From Gelatoporia subvermispora B (taxonomy: Eukaryota; Basidiomycota; Agaricomycetes; Polyporales; Gelatoporiaceae), in the NCBI GenBank assembly GCA_000320605.2, contig KB445801.1, positions 1,011,506 to 1,075,505 of the forward strand: a stretch of DNA of 64,000 nucleotides, in the 5' to 3' direction. Positions 11,846 through 24,818 of the stretch are shown piece by piece; the stretch's first letter is position 1; each line of letters begins with the position of its first letter. The notes under the pieces are model-generated. The model was not told the origin of the DNA, searched no databases, and worked only from the letters and a program-made list of their open reading frames with translations. Made by a program: the position numbers and the translations under genes.

Positions 11846-14166
11846 AGCCCCTGGGTTCGGTGCGTCGCGCTCCTCTCAATCAGTTTGATGTTTCCTTGAC
11901 ATTCCGCAGAGGCTTCACATCATTCCACATCCGACACTATGCTCACTTCGCAAGCCCGGCATCGCCGCACTTTTCGTTCTCGCGCCTTGCCGTCACCAGT
12001 TCTTTCAATTCATGATTGGTTTAAGTTATCGTTTTCGCACGACTCGCCGGGAGGAGAGATTAGAGGGGGGAGGTCACGGGATGCAGTCGGGACGGGCGGT
12101 CAGCCGAGGGAGGGGAGGGCGAGTCGGGTTCTTTTGAGGATTTGTCCCGGAGCAATCTGGTGACGCAGCGCAGTTTGTACTGATATGTGTATCAAAATCG
12201 ACATCATAACTGGTGCATGCTATTCGTCGTACTGTGTCGGAGACTCAATTCGCTAGCAAGACTGCCCGTATCGGCGCCCGGAAACTCCGGCCAAAGCGGA
12301 GAACGTGAGCGAACGTACTCGCTGACCGAAATGGTTCCGTCCCAGATAGCGATCTGATCAGCGAAGGCGGTACCTTCCCATATATGTCAAGGGCTTCTGC
12401 CCTCAAAGCGCTGAGTAAGTTCCGCGCGGATCTCGTTTCGTCCTTCGACCTGTGACAGTTGTGAGCGTTTCAATCTCGGTGAACACGGAACAGAAATCCG
12501 TACTAGTGTCGTGGCGCCTGAGACGAAATGCAGGCCGACATATCCGGTCCGAATTGCGGCGCAGAGAAACGTGGCATATACAAAAGACAATAGGAGCATG
12601 TGGAAAGATGCTCTTCGAATGCCATACCTGAAAAGCTGAGCAGCTGATCATCATATGCAAAAATGACGAAATTTTGAGGCGTCAAACTCACATCGATGAG
12701 GCTGCTAACTTCTGACATGTCCACACACTACACGACTTGGACATCACTCACGGGTCCTGGTCCCCTAGACCGTTGAATTTGTGCCGGGTATTGTAGTACC
12801 ATTTCAGGGAGGGAATAATCCCAAAATGAGCGAGCCAAAGGAGCTGCGTAAATAGAGTGACATGTATCTGTGCGAGTTGATTTCGATGGACTGTTATCGC
12901 ATGAAGAACAAAAGGAGGAGCGCCCCTTCACTAGGATGTGTCTGGTGACACCTCATCGAAGAGAGACAAAAGCCCAGTCAAAACGTGCCAGCCATAATGT
13001 TCCGAGTTCTGGGTCTTCCAATTACTCTTACTCGTCCTATCTGTTCGCATCTTACAGTACGTCTTCCCAAAATCTTTCTCGTTCGCCTATACACGGGAAT
13101 GAGCCCCCGTCTCTTCTCGGACAACAGTCATGTCTCATGGTCGTTTTCCTCTGAAGTAGCTCTCGGCTGCGATAGACCAGGAAGTTCTCATGATCAGCAT
13201 TTCGTATCGAACACAGTGTACATTTCCCGCCGCCGCCGCAAGGGTTCTGCGTGAAGGCCTGCCTTTGTGAAATACACAGAGACTTAAGTAGATCTCCCTT
13301 TTAGGACTATGAGGACGGTGCCAGCGGATAACCGAAACAAGAGTACCAAAATGGCCGTTGTAACTTGTCGTAGTATATCGAGTTCCAAGCTCCATTGGAG
13401 AAACACAGCGGTTGAGACATAGATGTGCGACCGTCAGCCATATACAAGCTGCATGTGCCGGTTTAGTTCAAGTGCGATATGGTTAGACGCCACTGACAGA
13501 CTATCTGGACCCGGCATGAGCTTGATGAACCCCGCCAGAAGAATGCTATGAACTTTCTGCAGCTTTCGTTCTGCAATCCTGGAATTGGTCATGACCAGGA
13601 TGCATCGAGAACCGTGGCATAATTTCAGACTGGTGGCAGCCTCACGAGACAAAATGCCTCGAACGACTCGCTGATCATCTGACCGATTTGTTATGGTCTG
13701 CGAGTTCAACACAAAAGCGGAGTAATCTCATCGAGAATGAGCCATATGTCAGTTCAGCATAGATCTAGCTGAAGCGTTGGAAGGTTTATACCTTACCGAA
13801 GAGGATAAGAGCGTAGGAACACGCACGCACGTGTGGTCATGCCGCAGGTAATTCGATAATCTTGACACGCGTTGGATCCGTCATTGCAGACACGGGCAGC
13901 CGCACCGGCAGAGACGAAAAGACAGGAAGCGCCTCCCGGTCGGAAGTAGGATAAGCTCAGGTACCTGGAATACGAATGAGTATCTAGTTCACCGAGTACG
14001 AGCCTTGTATCATGACGTCGAGCGCACACCGCGCCGTCCGTCCCGAACACTCGCGCTCGACATGCTTCGCATAAAAGCAGCCCAACGTATTCCGAGTGAG
14101 CATCACCTTTCAGTCCTACCCTTCGAATTCGTTCTCTTGTGTATATTCGTCCTCATATTCTGCACG
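11846..14166. other. Intergenic between two pheromone genes
   Basis: 2.3 kb with only short, unrelated frames. A CATAAAAG element at 14070-14077 precedes the next ATG by about 96 nt. No remnant of a receptor was found. Confidence 0.5.
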
Positions 14167-14289
14167 ATGGATACGTTCTTCGCCTTAGCTGCCCCCGTAC
14201 CCAACGAAGAGACTCCAAACCCCGAGGTACCTGCGGACTCCGAACAATTCGGGTCGAACACTACTAGCCAGCATTGCATCATTGCCTGA
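14167..14289 (+). CDS. Lipopeptide mating pheromone precursor, SQHCIIA class
   Basis: Intronless, 40 residues: MDTFFALAAPVPNEETPN at the start, VPADSEQFGS in the middle, NTTSQHCIIA at the end. Closest in the window to the gene at 3839-3961, which shares EQFGS and TTSQHCIIA, although the two lie on opposite strands on either side of CLA4. A CATAAAAG element lies about 96 nt upstream. The CaaX box, MDxF start and small size make the pheromone call firm. Which receptor it serves cannot be read from position, as the nearest STE3 gene is 13 kb away. Confidence 0.87.
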   Translation: MDTFFALAAPVPNEETPNPEVPADSEQFGSNTTSQHCIIA

Positions 14290-15348
14290 GCAATTTGGCT
14301 CCATGTGAGACATTCGTTCGAGCATTCCCGGAGGGATGTTGACCGTTGACCAAGAAATCCCAACAGAACCCAATACCTCATTTTTGTGTCGAGTGGGGGC
14401 TGTCGTGGCGTAGTTGATTGGTCCTTCGTAAAGTTCGTATTGTGTAAAGTTAGCCGAGATATGGTATGAAAAGGCGCGTGAATGCAGGGGAGGGGATTTT
14501 TACTGCGTACGTGTATGAATTGTGCAGGAGATCAAGAGTATTCGGCGTACCAGTGGATGAGTTTGGACTCCTTCGGTCATACCGTAACTACTCAGAGTAC
14601 GAGTCCATGTGGGCCGAATCATGTTGGTACATGTTCGCTGTGTATAGGAAAATCAGCTTGCAGCATCTAAGTCAAGGTAAAAGAGCAATAATGATGGCAT
14701 GGAAGGGATACATGCAGCATTGATGTGTAGCAGGACTGACAGACCAAAGTGAACGCGCGTTCAGTTGCCATTCCCTTTGCGCGACGCGCGCAGACTCCAG
14801 AGTGAACAGGCCGCCACGTGATTGTGAACACGTCCTCCCCGTCCAGTTGCAACGGCGCGTTCGGCTCAACAGCAGTTGGCGTGAGAGGAAGACAGTCCAC
14901 TGCGCCCAGTCGCGGCTGAGTTGCATATCCTGGTTTGAGACTGAGTATTGAGGACTGAGAATTCGCGTCATTGTTACATCAGGTTTGTCTCAATCGTCTG
15001 TACCAATCCAGGTGTCGCCCCGCTTGGGCGACTCCGACTAGGCGTTAGCATCGTGCTGTCCTTGAGACCTTCAACCATTGAGGAGGACGCACGCAGATCC
15101 CCTTCACATATTTTTGGGTCACTTTACACCTGCAGAATACCTACTAGGATTGTCAAGTTCGTTGCATTTCATGCCCTTCACGTACTTATCAGTCAGATCT
15201 CCAAAACAGGCATCGAGCTCCTTGAGGGGTCTCAGGCAACATGATCATTCCGAGCAATCGAGGTCAAGGGACAAGTTCATATTATTGATGCATGTTCACT
15301 TTCTACCTACAAAATGCGATTGGAGTTCTTCGTTGTATGCTGCCTCCG
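14290..15348. other. Intergenic, pheromone gene to Crinkler-type gene
   Basis: 1.06 kb; nothing recognised. Confidence 0.5.
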
Positions 15349-18300
15349 TTACTTCTTTGTTTTCCTCTCCGCTCTCCAATTCGGCATCTTCCTCGGTGTC
15401 CTCAACTCGAGTTGCTGTTCTCCGTCGTCGGTCTCGGACCCCTCGCGTTGCGTTCCCTTGATTTTATTTCCAGCCTCCCCCCCTGTAGCTTTGTGGTGCG
15501 GGTCGTATTGCCCTCGCTCTTTCTCGTAGAATACGTCGTCGTTATCGTTGTCGCCGCCGCCGCCGCCGCCATAGTCTTCTGCCTCGCCTTGATGCGTATC
15601 ATCCCCGAGATCGGAGTCGTAGTTCTCATAGAAGTCTTTCTCCTGAGGGTTTTCGTCCAGGCGATCTGGTGCCAAACCGCTTTTCTGAGATTCGCCACCT
15701 CCGTCCTTTCGGGTCAACTTGGTCGTTCGGGTGTCCTTGACGTCTTGGAAAAGGAAATTATACTGAACATCTTGACAGATATCACCGGCCTTGCCAGCAA
15801 ATACTGCGTCGTCCACGAATCTGATGTTTTCGTCCTCTTGGAGTAGTACGGCTTCCGGACGGGCGGGCATATCGTTCAGAGAAATCCAGTGGTATGAGTC
15901 ATAGTTCGTAAACCAGACTGGCTTCTGCCTCAGGAGTGCCTTAACTGACGCATGAGATCGTCTGCGGGGATGCTCGCTGAATAGATCACGGTCGGCCAAT
16001 AACATATGATATGTAGCTTCTTCCGACTTGTCCTCCCGGTTGATCACGTTATAAATCTTGCTAGAACAGCCGTAGGCGTAGATATTATAACGAGGATGGA
16101 GCTTCAGCGGCTCTTCTGCAGAACGTAAGTCGCCACGACGTTCTCCAAGCCTTCCGAGAAACATTTTAACAGGTGTCTTCGGCGTTTTGGCGAGAGAGCT
16201 ATGGGCGGGAGATTGCCCGAATTCGGCGATACGGGCTGCAGGATCGCCTTTGGTAGGACGTGGGACATGCCTCGGACCCGGCATATATCGAGCGCGGCCA
16301 GCGACACCGAGTTCCATGACGAGGGCTATATATGGTTGATCCTTCAAGTCGAGGAGAGATGGTAGACAGAAGACACCGAGTGAGTCAGCGCAGATTTCGT
16401 ACTCTACGCGCGCGCCTGCGATAAGGCGTCGTTTGAAAGAAACGAGTAGAACTGTCATTTTGCCTACAGAGAGGTCGTCTTCGTCAAGAGCTACGGGAAT
16501 AGCAACGTCGATCTTTTCTTGCGTAGGGTGTCCCATCTGCGCTTGACCGCGCAAGAATGCGGCGAGCAACGCTTGCGGGGTGATACCACCATCGTCTCCG
16601 AGCCTCCCGAAATGAGTAAATCGAACGCGAGCGTTGCCGAATGCTTCCCGCATAGTCATATTCGTGATAGCGTTATCAGGGCGGCTATCCAGAATCCTTT
16701 TGGCGTGCTCGGGAGTAAACAGTTCCGAGATGAAGCCGATGAGAGAGCAACCCGAGTTGAAGTTTACGGGCCCAGTAGATCCAGAGAGCGAGTGCGCTTT
16801 TTCGATCGCCCGATCGTACGCCAGAGTCAGCAAAATTCGTCCAACGACCTCGCCTCTCTCACCCACGCTGCATATATCGTTATCCAGAGCATCTGCGACG
16901 ATCTGAGGGAGCGATGTAGAGCCTTTGATACCCGATGTCCTGAGAATTTTGAGTTCTTGAGCAGCTGCTTCGGCGAGAATTGGTTCCGAAGAATATCCGG
17001 ATCTCATGTATTCTCGATGGCGCGGGACGGAATAGACCATTCGCATATGGCTAGCAACCTGAGTAGATAGCTCATCGTACGTCCTTTGTCGCGAAGGCTC
17101 GTAATTCAGAGATACCCGGACGTCTGCGAGGACCCTCTTCCTGATCGGGGTGTAGAACCTATTCAGAACCTGCGCCTTGGTCGAATCATTCCAAGAAGGC
17201 AGCATGCCGCAGCCAAGAAGTTTGGCGCGAGCCAAGGAAAGAATTTCCGTCAACATGGGATAAGTCGCAGCACGCGCGGCATCCGATATTGAAGTGGGCG
17301 GCGTGATGCGATTTGCAGCTCTTGACGCTTCGCTTTTCGGGGAGTCGAATAATTGCAAAGATGCTCCAGGGAGCTCTGAGGCTTTCACTCGTAGCAGTGA
17401 GCCCCATCTGCAGTGTCTAATTAGCAATGCGGTAATAGCAGTCAATGGGGTCACACGTACAAAGGTCTACCTAAATCGCACATAAATTCCACCGAGGCTA
17501 TCTCGCTGAGTTTGAAGGTCTGTGATCGAAGAGGGAACTTGGGGGAGCAGTCGAATGGAGTCTCGGTGAATGGTGGTACCAGAGAGGAGAAGTTGTCCTT
17601 GGCACCCATCGAGTTCATCCTACTCTTTGGTGGGGCTAGCAGAGCTATCTGTGAATTCGTGGAAAGGAAGACGAAGAAGATCGGGAGGCTTCGAAAGACG
17701 CCAATCGATGTGCAGAGAACATCGTATAGGCTACCCTCTGCAGGATTAGCTGGGACCTCTGTCAAGGCTAGGACGTCGGCTTCGTCGATAGAACAGACTA
17801 TCTTGACACGTCCAAACTGCATACGCCTAGCGACATTGCTCACACAAAGGTCCATGGTGCAGAGCAGTCTTCTCAGCGATTCTTTGGCATACGTTTCCGG
17901 ATCTTGCCTTGGGGTTGCGGTGTCAACGGCGTCGAATGCGACCTGAGATGAAAGGTACTACTCTAACGGTCAGCAGAAGAGAATGCAAGTGTTCGGTTAA
18001 CGTACCAGTTGGTGTTTCTCAACGACAACCGAGTAGAAGTAGGCACGGCGTACCATGAATTGGTCCTTCCAAAATTCTGCCAACTTTTCATACGTCGTCA
18101 ATTGGCTTGCATACCAAATATCATCTGACACCAGTTGGAACAGGCAAGCGAAGAATGTCAAGAAAAAGTTCTTCTGTTCTTCCGCTGGCAGCGCTTTCGC
18201 AGATAGGAAATGATCTCTGACCATATGGTCAGGATCAGGGAAGGACTGGAGGCCTTAAGATAACGTTAGAGAACAATGCACTAGCTCGAACTTGCGATAT

Positions 18301-19117
18301 GACGTACTTCCAGTGTCGGATCGACGGAAATTAAAGGGTATCAACAGCATTAAATTACCGAGCTCCTGGATTGTACGAGACTTGCCGGATCCACTGCCCT
18401 GCACGTAGCATCCGAAATTACCATATCTTCTTCGCTTGCCACACCTATACGCGTATTGTATGTTGTTCCGAAGAAGTTTATGCAGTCCTCCGTGATATTC
18501 GGCTTCCCAGGCGACAGACAAGGCTGCAGCAATCGGCATGAGATTACCCATACCAATGAAACAGAACAAGCGTACCTTTTCCTGTGGATAGAATAGAAGA
18601 ATAAGACTCCGGGAGTAGAAGATAGTGGTGGCTGAACGGCTTACTTTGAAGGTCTGTATTCATGACTGTCCCTCTATCAACCTGTCGTATATCATCTGTT
18701 AAGGAAGGCAAGTACCAGAAGGCTATCGTATATTATGACCACATCCATCATCGTAATACGGGGCAACTCACCGAGTGCCTGCACCTTGGTAAAGTCCTGT
18801 CGATTCCAACAATCCTCTAACGCTTTCTGGAGTTCCTTGTTGATCTTCAAGAAGCTCTCTAGATTCTCCACTGATCGAAATTCTGGTTTGACGACATCAT
18901 CAGGTAGCAGCGCCTTGAGCACCACAGCAGCCTGCCTCATACTCGCTCTCCTTTCACCATCTCCGTTCGAGCCATCTAGCTTGAGCACCGTGACGCCGTG
19001 CACAATACCAGTGTGGCGGGCCACATAACTGAGAAAGCGCGCAGAGCGAATGGCCTCCGAGTGAAGTGGGTAATTGTCCAGCGGCCCAAGAAGCCACGGC
19101 TTCCATTGAGTGCCCAT
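15349..19117 (-). CDS. Crinkler-type P-loop protein (basidiomycete CRN/RHS-like family)
   Basis: Start chosen at 19117 (MGTQWKPWLLGPLDNYPLHS). Exons include 18772-19117, 18645-18695, an exon to about 18310 carrying the Walker A motif, one to about 18005, one to 17461 and a last exon 15349-17407. Visible motifs: GCYVQGSGSGKSRTIQELGN (Walker A), then LIPFNFRR, IFFVFLSTNSQIALLAP, TETPFDC, DLGRPLWGSLLRVKASEL and a C-terminal region MTVLLVSFKRRLIAGA. The tail is acidic, glycine-rich and lysine-rich. I recognise this order from large agaricomycete families annotated as Crinkler or retrotransposon-hotspot-like P-loop proteins, whose function in fungi is unclear. One junction around 18530-18645 is unresolved: two acceptors are possible and only one keeps phase. 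Total about 1,100 residues. The gene has no obvious link to mating. Confidence 0.65.
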
Positions 19118-20021
19118 AGCGTATAGTTCAATGAGCGAATGAGAAGTACTTATGCCTATCTGATTAGTAAGGGTTGAGTGACAGGTAAAGTTGAAGGAGC
19201 TCACGTATATAGTAGTGAGAAATGCAACTTCGGCAGAGTAGCCGTGTAGGATGTGGGTTGTAGCTATGAGGGAGCACTGGGATGGGAATCAGGCCTGCAT
19301 ATTTATACAGCGGCGGTATCGGCTCATACTTCACTGGTTCGAGTTGGGATTTTGTCCACTTAAATCTGGGCCACTGATTGGCCACATCGATCTTCTGTGG
19401 ACGGAGGTCATGCCACCGGCGAAACTGCGCAACGACTCGGAAGTATCCATTTGCCCCGAGACCTGTGCAGCACTGAACACCCATATGCTACAAATTCCAG
19501 AATTTTTGATAGGGCCTGTCAAGAGAGATAAGGCAATGTGTCACTGCAGGGCTTGCGAGCCTGTTGCAGCACAGCAGGGACGCAGTACAATTCGTTGGCA
19601 ATATTTGCGTGATGGCCTTGATATTTGTAAACAGCACGAATCTTGCCGGGGTCACAAAACGGTAATGAGCCGGAAGAACTGTTAGGGAGGGAATTTGCAG
19701 ATGCAGCTAAGTCGCAGCTAAGCGGCAGCAACTTCCAGCTGATGGGAGTGCTAGTTCCGGATTGAAGCAGTTGCTGCCTGCCGCATCATGCATTGATGGC
19801 CACGAGTCCACGAGTGACGCCTAGTGACGCACCAATGAGTGGCCAAGCCACGAAGTGGATACAGCCGGCGGCCCGGAGGGCCGCGGATCATTATAAGTCG
19901 TGGGATGAGCGGTCGACTTTCAACCAGACACGCCTCATTCCTCATCGATCCGCTATCTGGCTGGACTCAGCAACCTCTATTCCGTACTCTCTGCTCAGTA
20001 TCGGGACCTGCACCTACGAGA
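19118..20021. other. Intergenic, divergent promoters
   Basis: 0.9 kb between divergent genes. In-frame sequence continues upstream of 19117 for some 30 codons but lacks an ATG. Confidence 0.5.
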
Positions 20022-20654
20022 ATGTTGGAATCATCGGCCTGTCAGCAAGACGAACCCAAATCAACCCAGCATGACCAAAACGAGGATTCGGGGAAATCGA
20101 AGGAATTCACGTTGACCATTAAATGCAGTGAAACTCATATCGCCAAGCTGTTGGAAATGTATGTTCTGTACTTGTATGATCTTTGGCTTTGCTGAGTATA
20201 CGTAGTGCATCTGCGCTCGAAGAACGCTGGACGCCAAGTACATGGGTTCCGCCACAGATGTCCAAGGGTCTCTTGAACTACACGGTGAAGGATATCGGAA
20301 TACCCATTAAGGAGCACATTATACTGGACGAGCTCATCGTAAACATGTATCAATTATACACTGGTCCTTGGCCGTCCCCAGAGGCTGTGATTGATAGTCC
20401 ACTCATCACCACCAGTATTCTCTTACTGGTGATCGGCACAACCTGGACCAGGCTCCCGCTCAAGCCGGAATGGGAGCACACGAGGAATGTGTATGCTTTG
20501 GCTGAGCAAGAGGTGGTTAGGAGGTATTTGGCGAAAGCGGTTGAATACAAGGCTTTCGAACGTGCGCGATCTCTAGGTGAGTGCTCCTGACCACGGAGAA
20601 GTGGAGTGGCGCCCTAACCAGTGGTGAACAGGACTTTGGTACGAGGGTTATTGA
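20022..20654 (+). CDS. Small protein of unknown function
   Basis: Three exons, 20022-20158, 20206-20576 and 20632-20654, close in frame to 176 residues with GT-AG introns of 47 and 55 nt. The product begins MLESSACQQDEPKSTQ, then LTIKCSETHIAKLLE, VKDIGIPIKEHIILDELIVN, a hydrophobic stretch LITTSILLLVIGTTWTRLPL and YALAEQEVVRRYLAKAVEYK. It ends GLWYEGY. I do not recognise the family. The consistent phases and the amphipathic helical C-terminus argue that it is a real gene, but it could be a short remnant of something larger. Confidence 0.5.
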
Positions 20655-22158
20655 TTCCTAGACTGATGAATTCTTTGTAGTATTGAGACTGGCCGGATGT
20701 ATGGTGTATGTTCTGTAACAGTGACACGAACCTTTGCCATGTTAGAGTCATTGTGTGCTTCATAGCACGTTTAGGAGTACTTTCATTCAGCTCACAGATA
20801 AACGCCATCAAGCTGTCGTGAGTTTGGAGGGAAGAGATCTCGGGTACATCGTCATGCAAACGACTACATACCCCAGTGCGAGCCCTTCTGTCGCGATCAC
20901 CCTCGTGTCTCAGATTTTCAGTTCGAGTGGTTGGTCCACGGCGCGAACGCGCTCAGACCACGTGATCGTGTAGGTTGAACGCGTCACGGTACGTCCGATC
21001 CGTCCACTGCGAAGCAGACGAATTGAGAGGGTGTCGACTTCGAACTGATGCGCCAGTGGCGGCAACATAGGCATAAGATATCGACGCAGCGACGCGGAAC
21101 CCTCAAAAAGAAGACCTCGACCTCTGCGCTGTGGCGGGGCTCCCATGGTGTACCATCCAACAAGTTGGTCCGATTCACATCGTTTTATCATAATCGTATA
21201 CGCCGTTCACGACCCCTAGATCGTCTAAGCCATTGCTACCTGATCTCCCGTATGTCTCATGGCCCGTACCCTTGATGCCATCTCTGGAAATCTTCTATTG
21301 GAGCGGTGTCCGCAAACTGCGGAGCACGACCGCATATACAACTTGCTTAGAACTCTGAGCACCTCAATAATCTTCGAATCCAACACTGAATCCGGAGACA
21401 TGTACATTTCTGAAGACCGTGTACTACAACGTATTGACTGCTCAAATGAAGTCCTCAAATGGGGTTAGACACCCTGTAAGTAGGCGCAAGCGTCACCGCT
21501 TGCATCCTGTTTCTGTCCATTGGCGAGAATATACGTAGTCCGACTTTTTTTGTGTCCTTCCAAGTCCTTCCTACATCTGCCGCAATGCATTCTATATGAA
21601 TCTGCGTAACCCTCTCCGGAAACAGACGAATAGGTACCTGCGTGTACCTGCCGTCCAGTCCAGCATCAGCGCTGGAATAAAAATCGTACTACTGCGCGTC
21701 GTATGGCTTGAAGGCGGCACGGCGCGGTTCATCACAAGCCGAGACCTGACACCATATACAGTCTCATATGAACGGAAGTTTCATTTCATACATGGTGGTG
21801 ATCGTGCATATTCGAATTACATTTCACTTTTAGGTGTACATGCAAGAAAAGCAGACACGTTATGACAATTAGTGATATGTCTGGGTCATGGAGCTCTGCT
21901 ATCGAAATCCTCCATACAATCCTTGAATCGTTCATCCTCTGTATCATTAACTCCGTCAGTTTCGCTCTTGATCTGCGTTTCCCTTCGCTTCACAGCGTCT
22001 GCTTGATCCGAATCTGCCCTTGCGGCTTGTGCGTCCTTCAGCTTCCGCAGATATACCATAATCTCAGCTTCAATAGGAGAGAACTAGCTAGTGGTCAATA
22101 TAGTCCGCCTACGACACCAAAATTAGATGACGATTACTCGGAATACGATTTATGACTC
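20655..22158. other. Intergenic, small unknown gene to MLKL-like gene
   Basis: A 69-codon frame at 21259-21468 begins with ATG (MARTLDAISGNLLLERCPQT) and could be a lone exon, but nothing around it joins to it. Confidence 0.4.
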
Positions 22159-24818
22159 TTACTGGAGGGTTGCAGACATCTCGCCCGGCCAAGTTACCGG
22201 CCAAGTATCTTTGCTAGTCGACCAGTACCCATATTGTGAGGAAGGCTGGCCATTATCCATATCTGGGGGTATAAAGTAGTACAGTTCTACGCAATCAACT
22301 CTTGTTGTTCCAATAGTATCTGTGTCCTGGAAGTGCAACTGGCCTTGGGAGTTTGTGCTCATGCCCGGATACTGGAACTTCCAGACCTCCAGCCTGGCAT
22401 TTACTTTCGATATATATCGGTTCAACGTGTCATTGAATCTGAGAAATGACGGTCTCTCACCTAATCTTAGATTATGTGGCGGTATCCTGCTTAGTTCAGC
22501 AACATCCCGGGTGTCGTGAGACAGAGACTCGAATCCTTCACGACTGAGGGTGCCATACGTCTTGGCAGAAAGGGAGGTCGAAATCATGGCAAAGAAGATC
22601 CCTTGACAAATTACCGGAAGCTGGTTCTTGTGCACAGTGTACCTACAAATGAGTTGGCCGATAATGACATCTGAGTATAAAGCTGTACGAACCGTCGCCA
22701 TCCATCACCCACTACATCAGGTGTGAATAAACATGTAGAATCCACATTTAGATTGAGATACATGATCCTGACAGACTGTCCGAAAACTCGAGATCGTTCC
22801 CATATCGTGCTGAGCGTGACAAATTTGCAGGACTCGGGATCCTCGAAGTAACCATAATCGCCACATGCAGAAGCAATACGGTTAACGCTGTACCAAGACT
22901 CTGCATGAGCGGCTTCTTCCTTGACATGCTCATGAAGAGCGTCAAGAAGGTCGTCTACATCATCGGTTGCGAGCTTCCTGAGAGTTGTTCTACAGAGTAC
23001 AGACCATGTCTTGACGTCTAACAGTCAAGATATTATCCATTAACGTCTTAGTCTAATTGCACCTCAATACATACCATGTCCGTTGACATTGCGCAAATGT
23101 CTACCGGTCTAGATGTTGTCAAATGTTTCGAGCCCATACACAATGCAGGCCAAATCTACGTTACCTTGGAGTATACCTGTACGCCTCGATACATGTTAGC
23201 GAGATTACAGAGAAGTCCTCCACCGAGATCACGGGAGAACCATTGGGTCTCATTGTCACAGCAGTGACGCAATGATCGCGGTCCTACGGTTTGTGAACGA
23301 TCGTCATTTGCATAGTCCGATGCGGAAGTTATCAAAGGAGACATACGCATGCCTTACCGCTACGGTCGCCTCCTTGCGACGCGATAATGCCTGCCTGTGC
23401 CATATCGGAGAGCAGGTCCTGAACGTCATATGATAATCGGAGGCGTATGAGATTGATCATAACATGAAAATACCAAATAGGCTATCTTCTATCAAGTCAT
23501 ATATCAGCGGCTTCCTACGAGAATGAGTATTCTGGCCTACGAGTTGTACCAATACTCGCCATCGCGAGACGAGGTCCTTCGCATCGAGATATTGGCGAAC
23601 ATGAATGTATCCTACCCTACAATATCAACTTTTCCTCAGCACACAACATGTTGTATATCGTACCACTCTCCAGTACAATAAATCGTTGTTTCTCTTGCGG
23701 ATGTGAACGTCCAAAGATGCGCGCCAAATTGGGATGGAATCTAAAAGTTTGTTTCATGACACTCGTCGTCAAAAAGAACATAGATCTTACATATTGGCGG
23801 GTGCCGGAAGGAGGCGGGAGAGCGATTGCTAGTAAGAGTATGATGAGGCTGATCGGTTGGACTAGGTGATGAACGGACCTTGTACGAATCCTCATCAGCA
23901 TACTTTTGTATTATCACATCACTGCCATTGTATTCGCCTTCCCACTCATCGTGAGGAGTTTCGTCAGTGCCCTTCGCGACAACTTGCTTGCGAACTCGAC
24001 CGTTCAATTTCAGGCCATTCCGTCTGAAGAGTCTGAGATGTCAATTACACTTCAGATTGTTATCACAGTATACAGTCTGATACCCCCACCTGGTTCTCTG
24101 AATCATATATAACTTGCGCGTTAAGTTTCCGTTGAGGCGCGCAAACAGCGACGGCCTAATTACGTTGTCATACACTTCCAGGCATCAACGATCCCTGCAC
24201 ACATACCATGAACGACCGCCAAGCACCATCGATTGCATCGAAATGCTCATCCAACATGTCAGATAGTGTGCCCCTACGCAGGAATAGAACCCATGTTTTA
24301 TAATTGGCCCATTTATCGAGGTCTGTCTGAATGTGGGCCACGATGCTACGCATCCTTCAGGCGCTTTGAATCATTCTCGACATCATACACCTACTTATGC
24401 AGCTTCCTGAGTTCAATGCTAAGCTTGTCATCGATCGCATTTGATTCCGCGCGCATAGTGTCATTGACGCGCTCAGCGAGTTCAAACGCACGCTTCGCTA
24501 GGCGAATGCATCGTTGCTTGTCCTTCTTGAAAGTCTTCAACGGATCATAACGCAGTCAGCTGATTAGAAGTGCATAAGAGTCTCGTCATCTGCCTCACCT
24601 CGACTGTCTTGACTATGCTCAAGATCGAGGCTATTGTAGGGCTGAGTAAAAGAACTTTGATGGCACTGGACGCCTCCTTCATTACTTCGAGCGCGGATAC
24701 AAGGTGAGCGAACGCATCCGCATTGTTCAGTCTTCGAAGCATCCCTATGGCGTCGTCAAAAGTGGCCAAAAATTGCAAGGGAAAAAGAATGGGGTAGACG
24801 AATATTATGGATTCCATG
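22159..24818 (-). CDS. MLKL-NTD (four-helix) protein with a divergent kinase-like C-terminus
   Basis: Several exons can be joined; the 5' end is not resolved and the boundary is approximate. The N-terminal part reads VSALEVMKEASSAIKVLLLS, TIASILSIVKTVE, TFKKDKQRCIRLAKRAFELA, ERVNDTM and then KTWVLFLRRGTLSDMLDEHF. This matches the helical pattern of the fungal domain related to the N-terminus of mixed-lineage kinase-like protein (adaptor/HeLo-type bundle). After a spacer come EWEGEYNGSDVIIQKYADED (ATP-lysine-like strand), HPNLARIFGRSHPQEKQRFI with VLESG (kinase N-lobe), and YIHVRQYLDAKDLVSRWRVL. The C-terminal exons read WYSVNRIASACGDYGYFE and, last, KVNARLEVWKFQYPG. No clear HRD or DFG motif was found, so it is probably a pseudokinase. 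Such proteins are inferred regulators of cell death or immunity in fungi. Some exons may be decayed. Confidence 0.55.
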
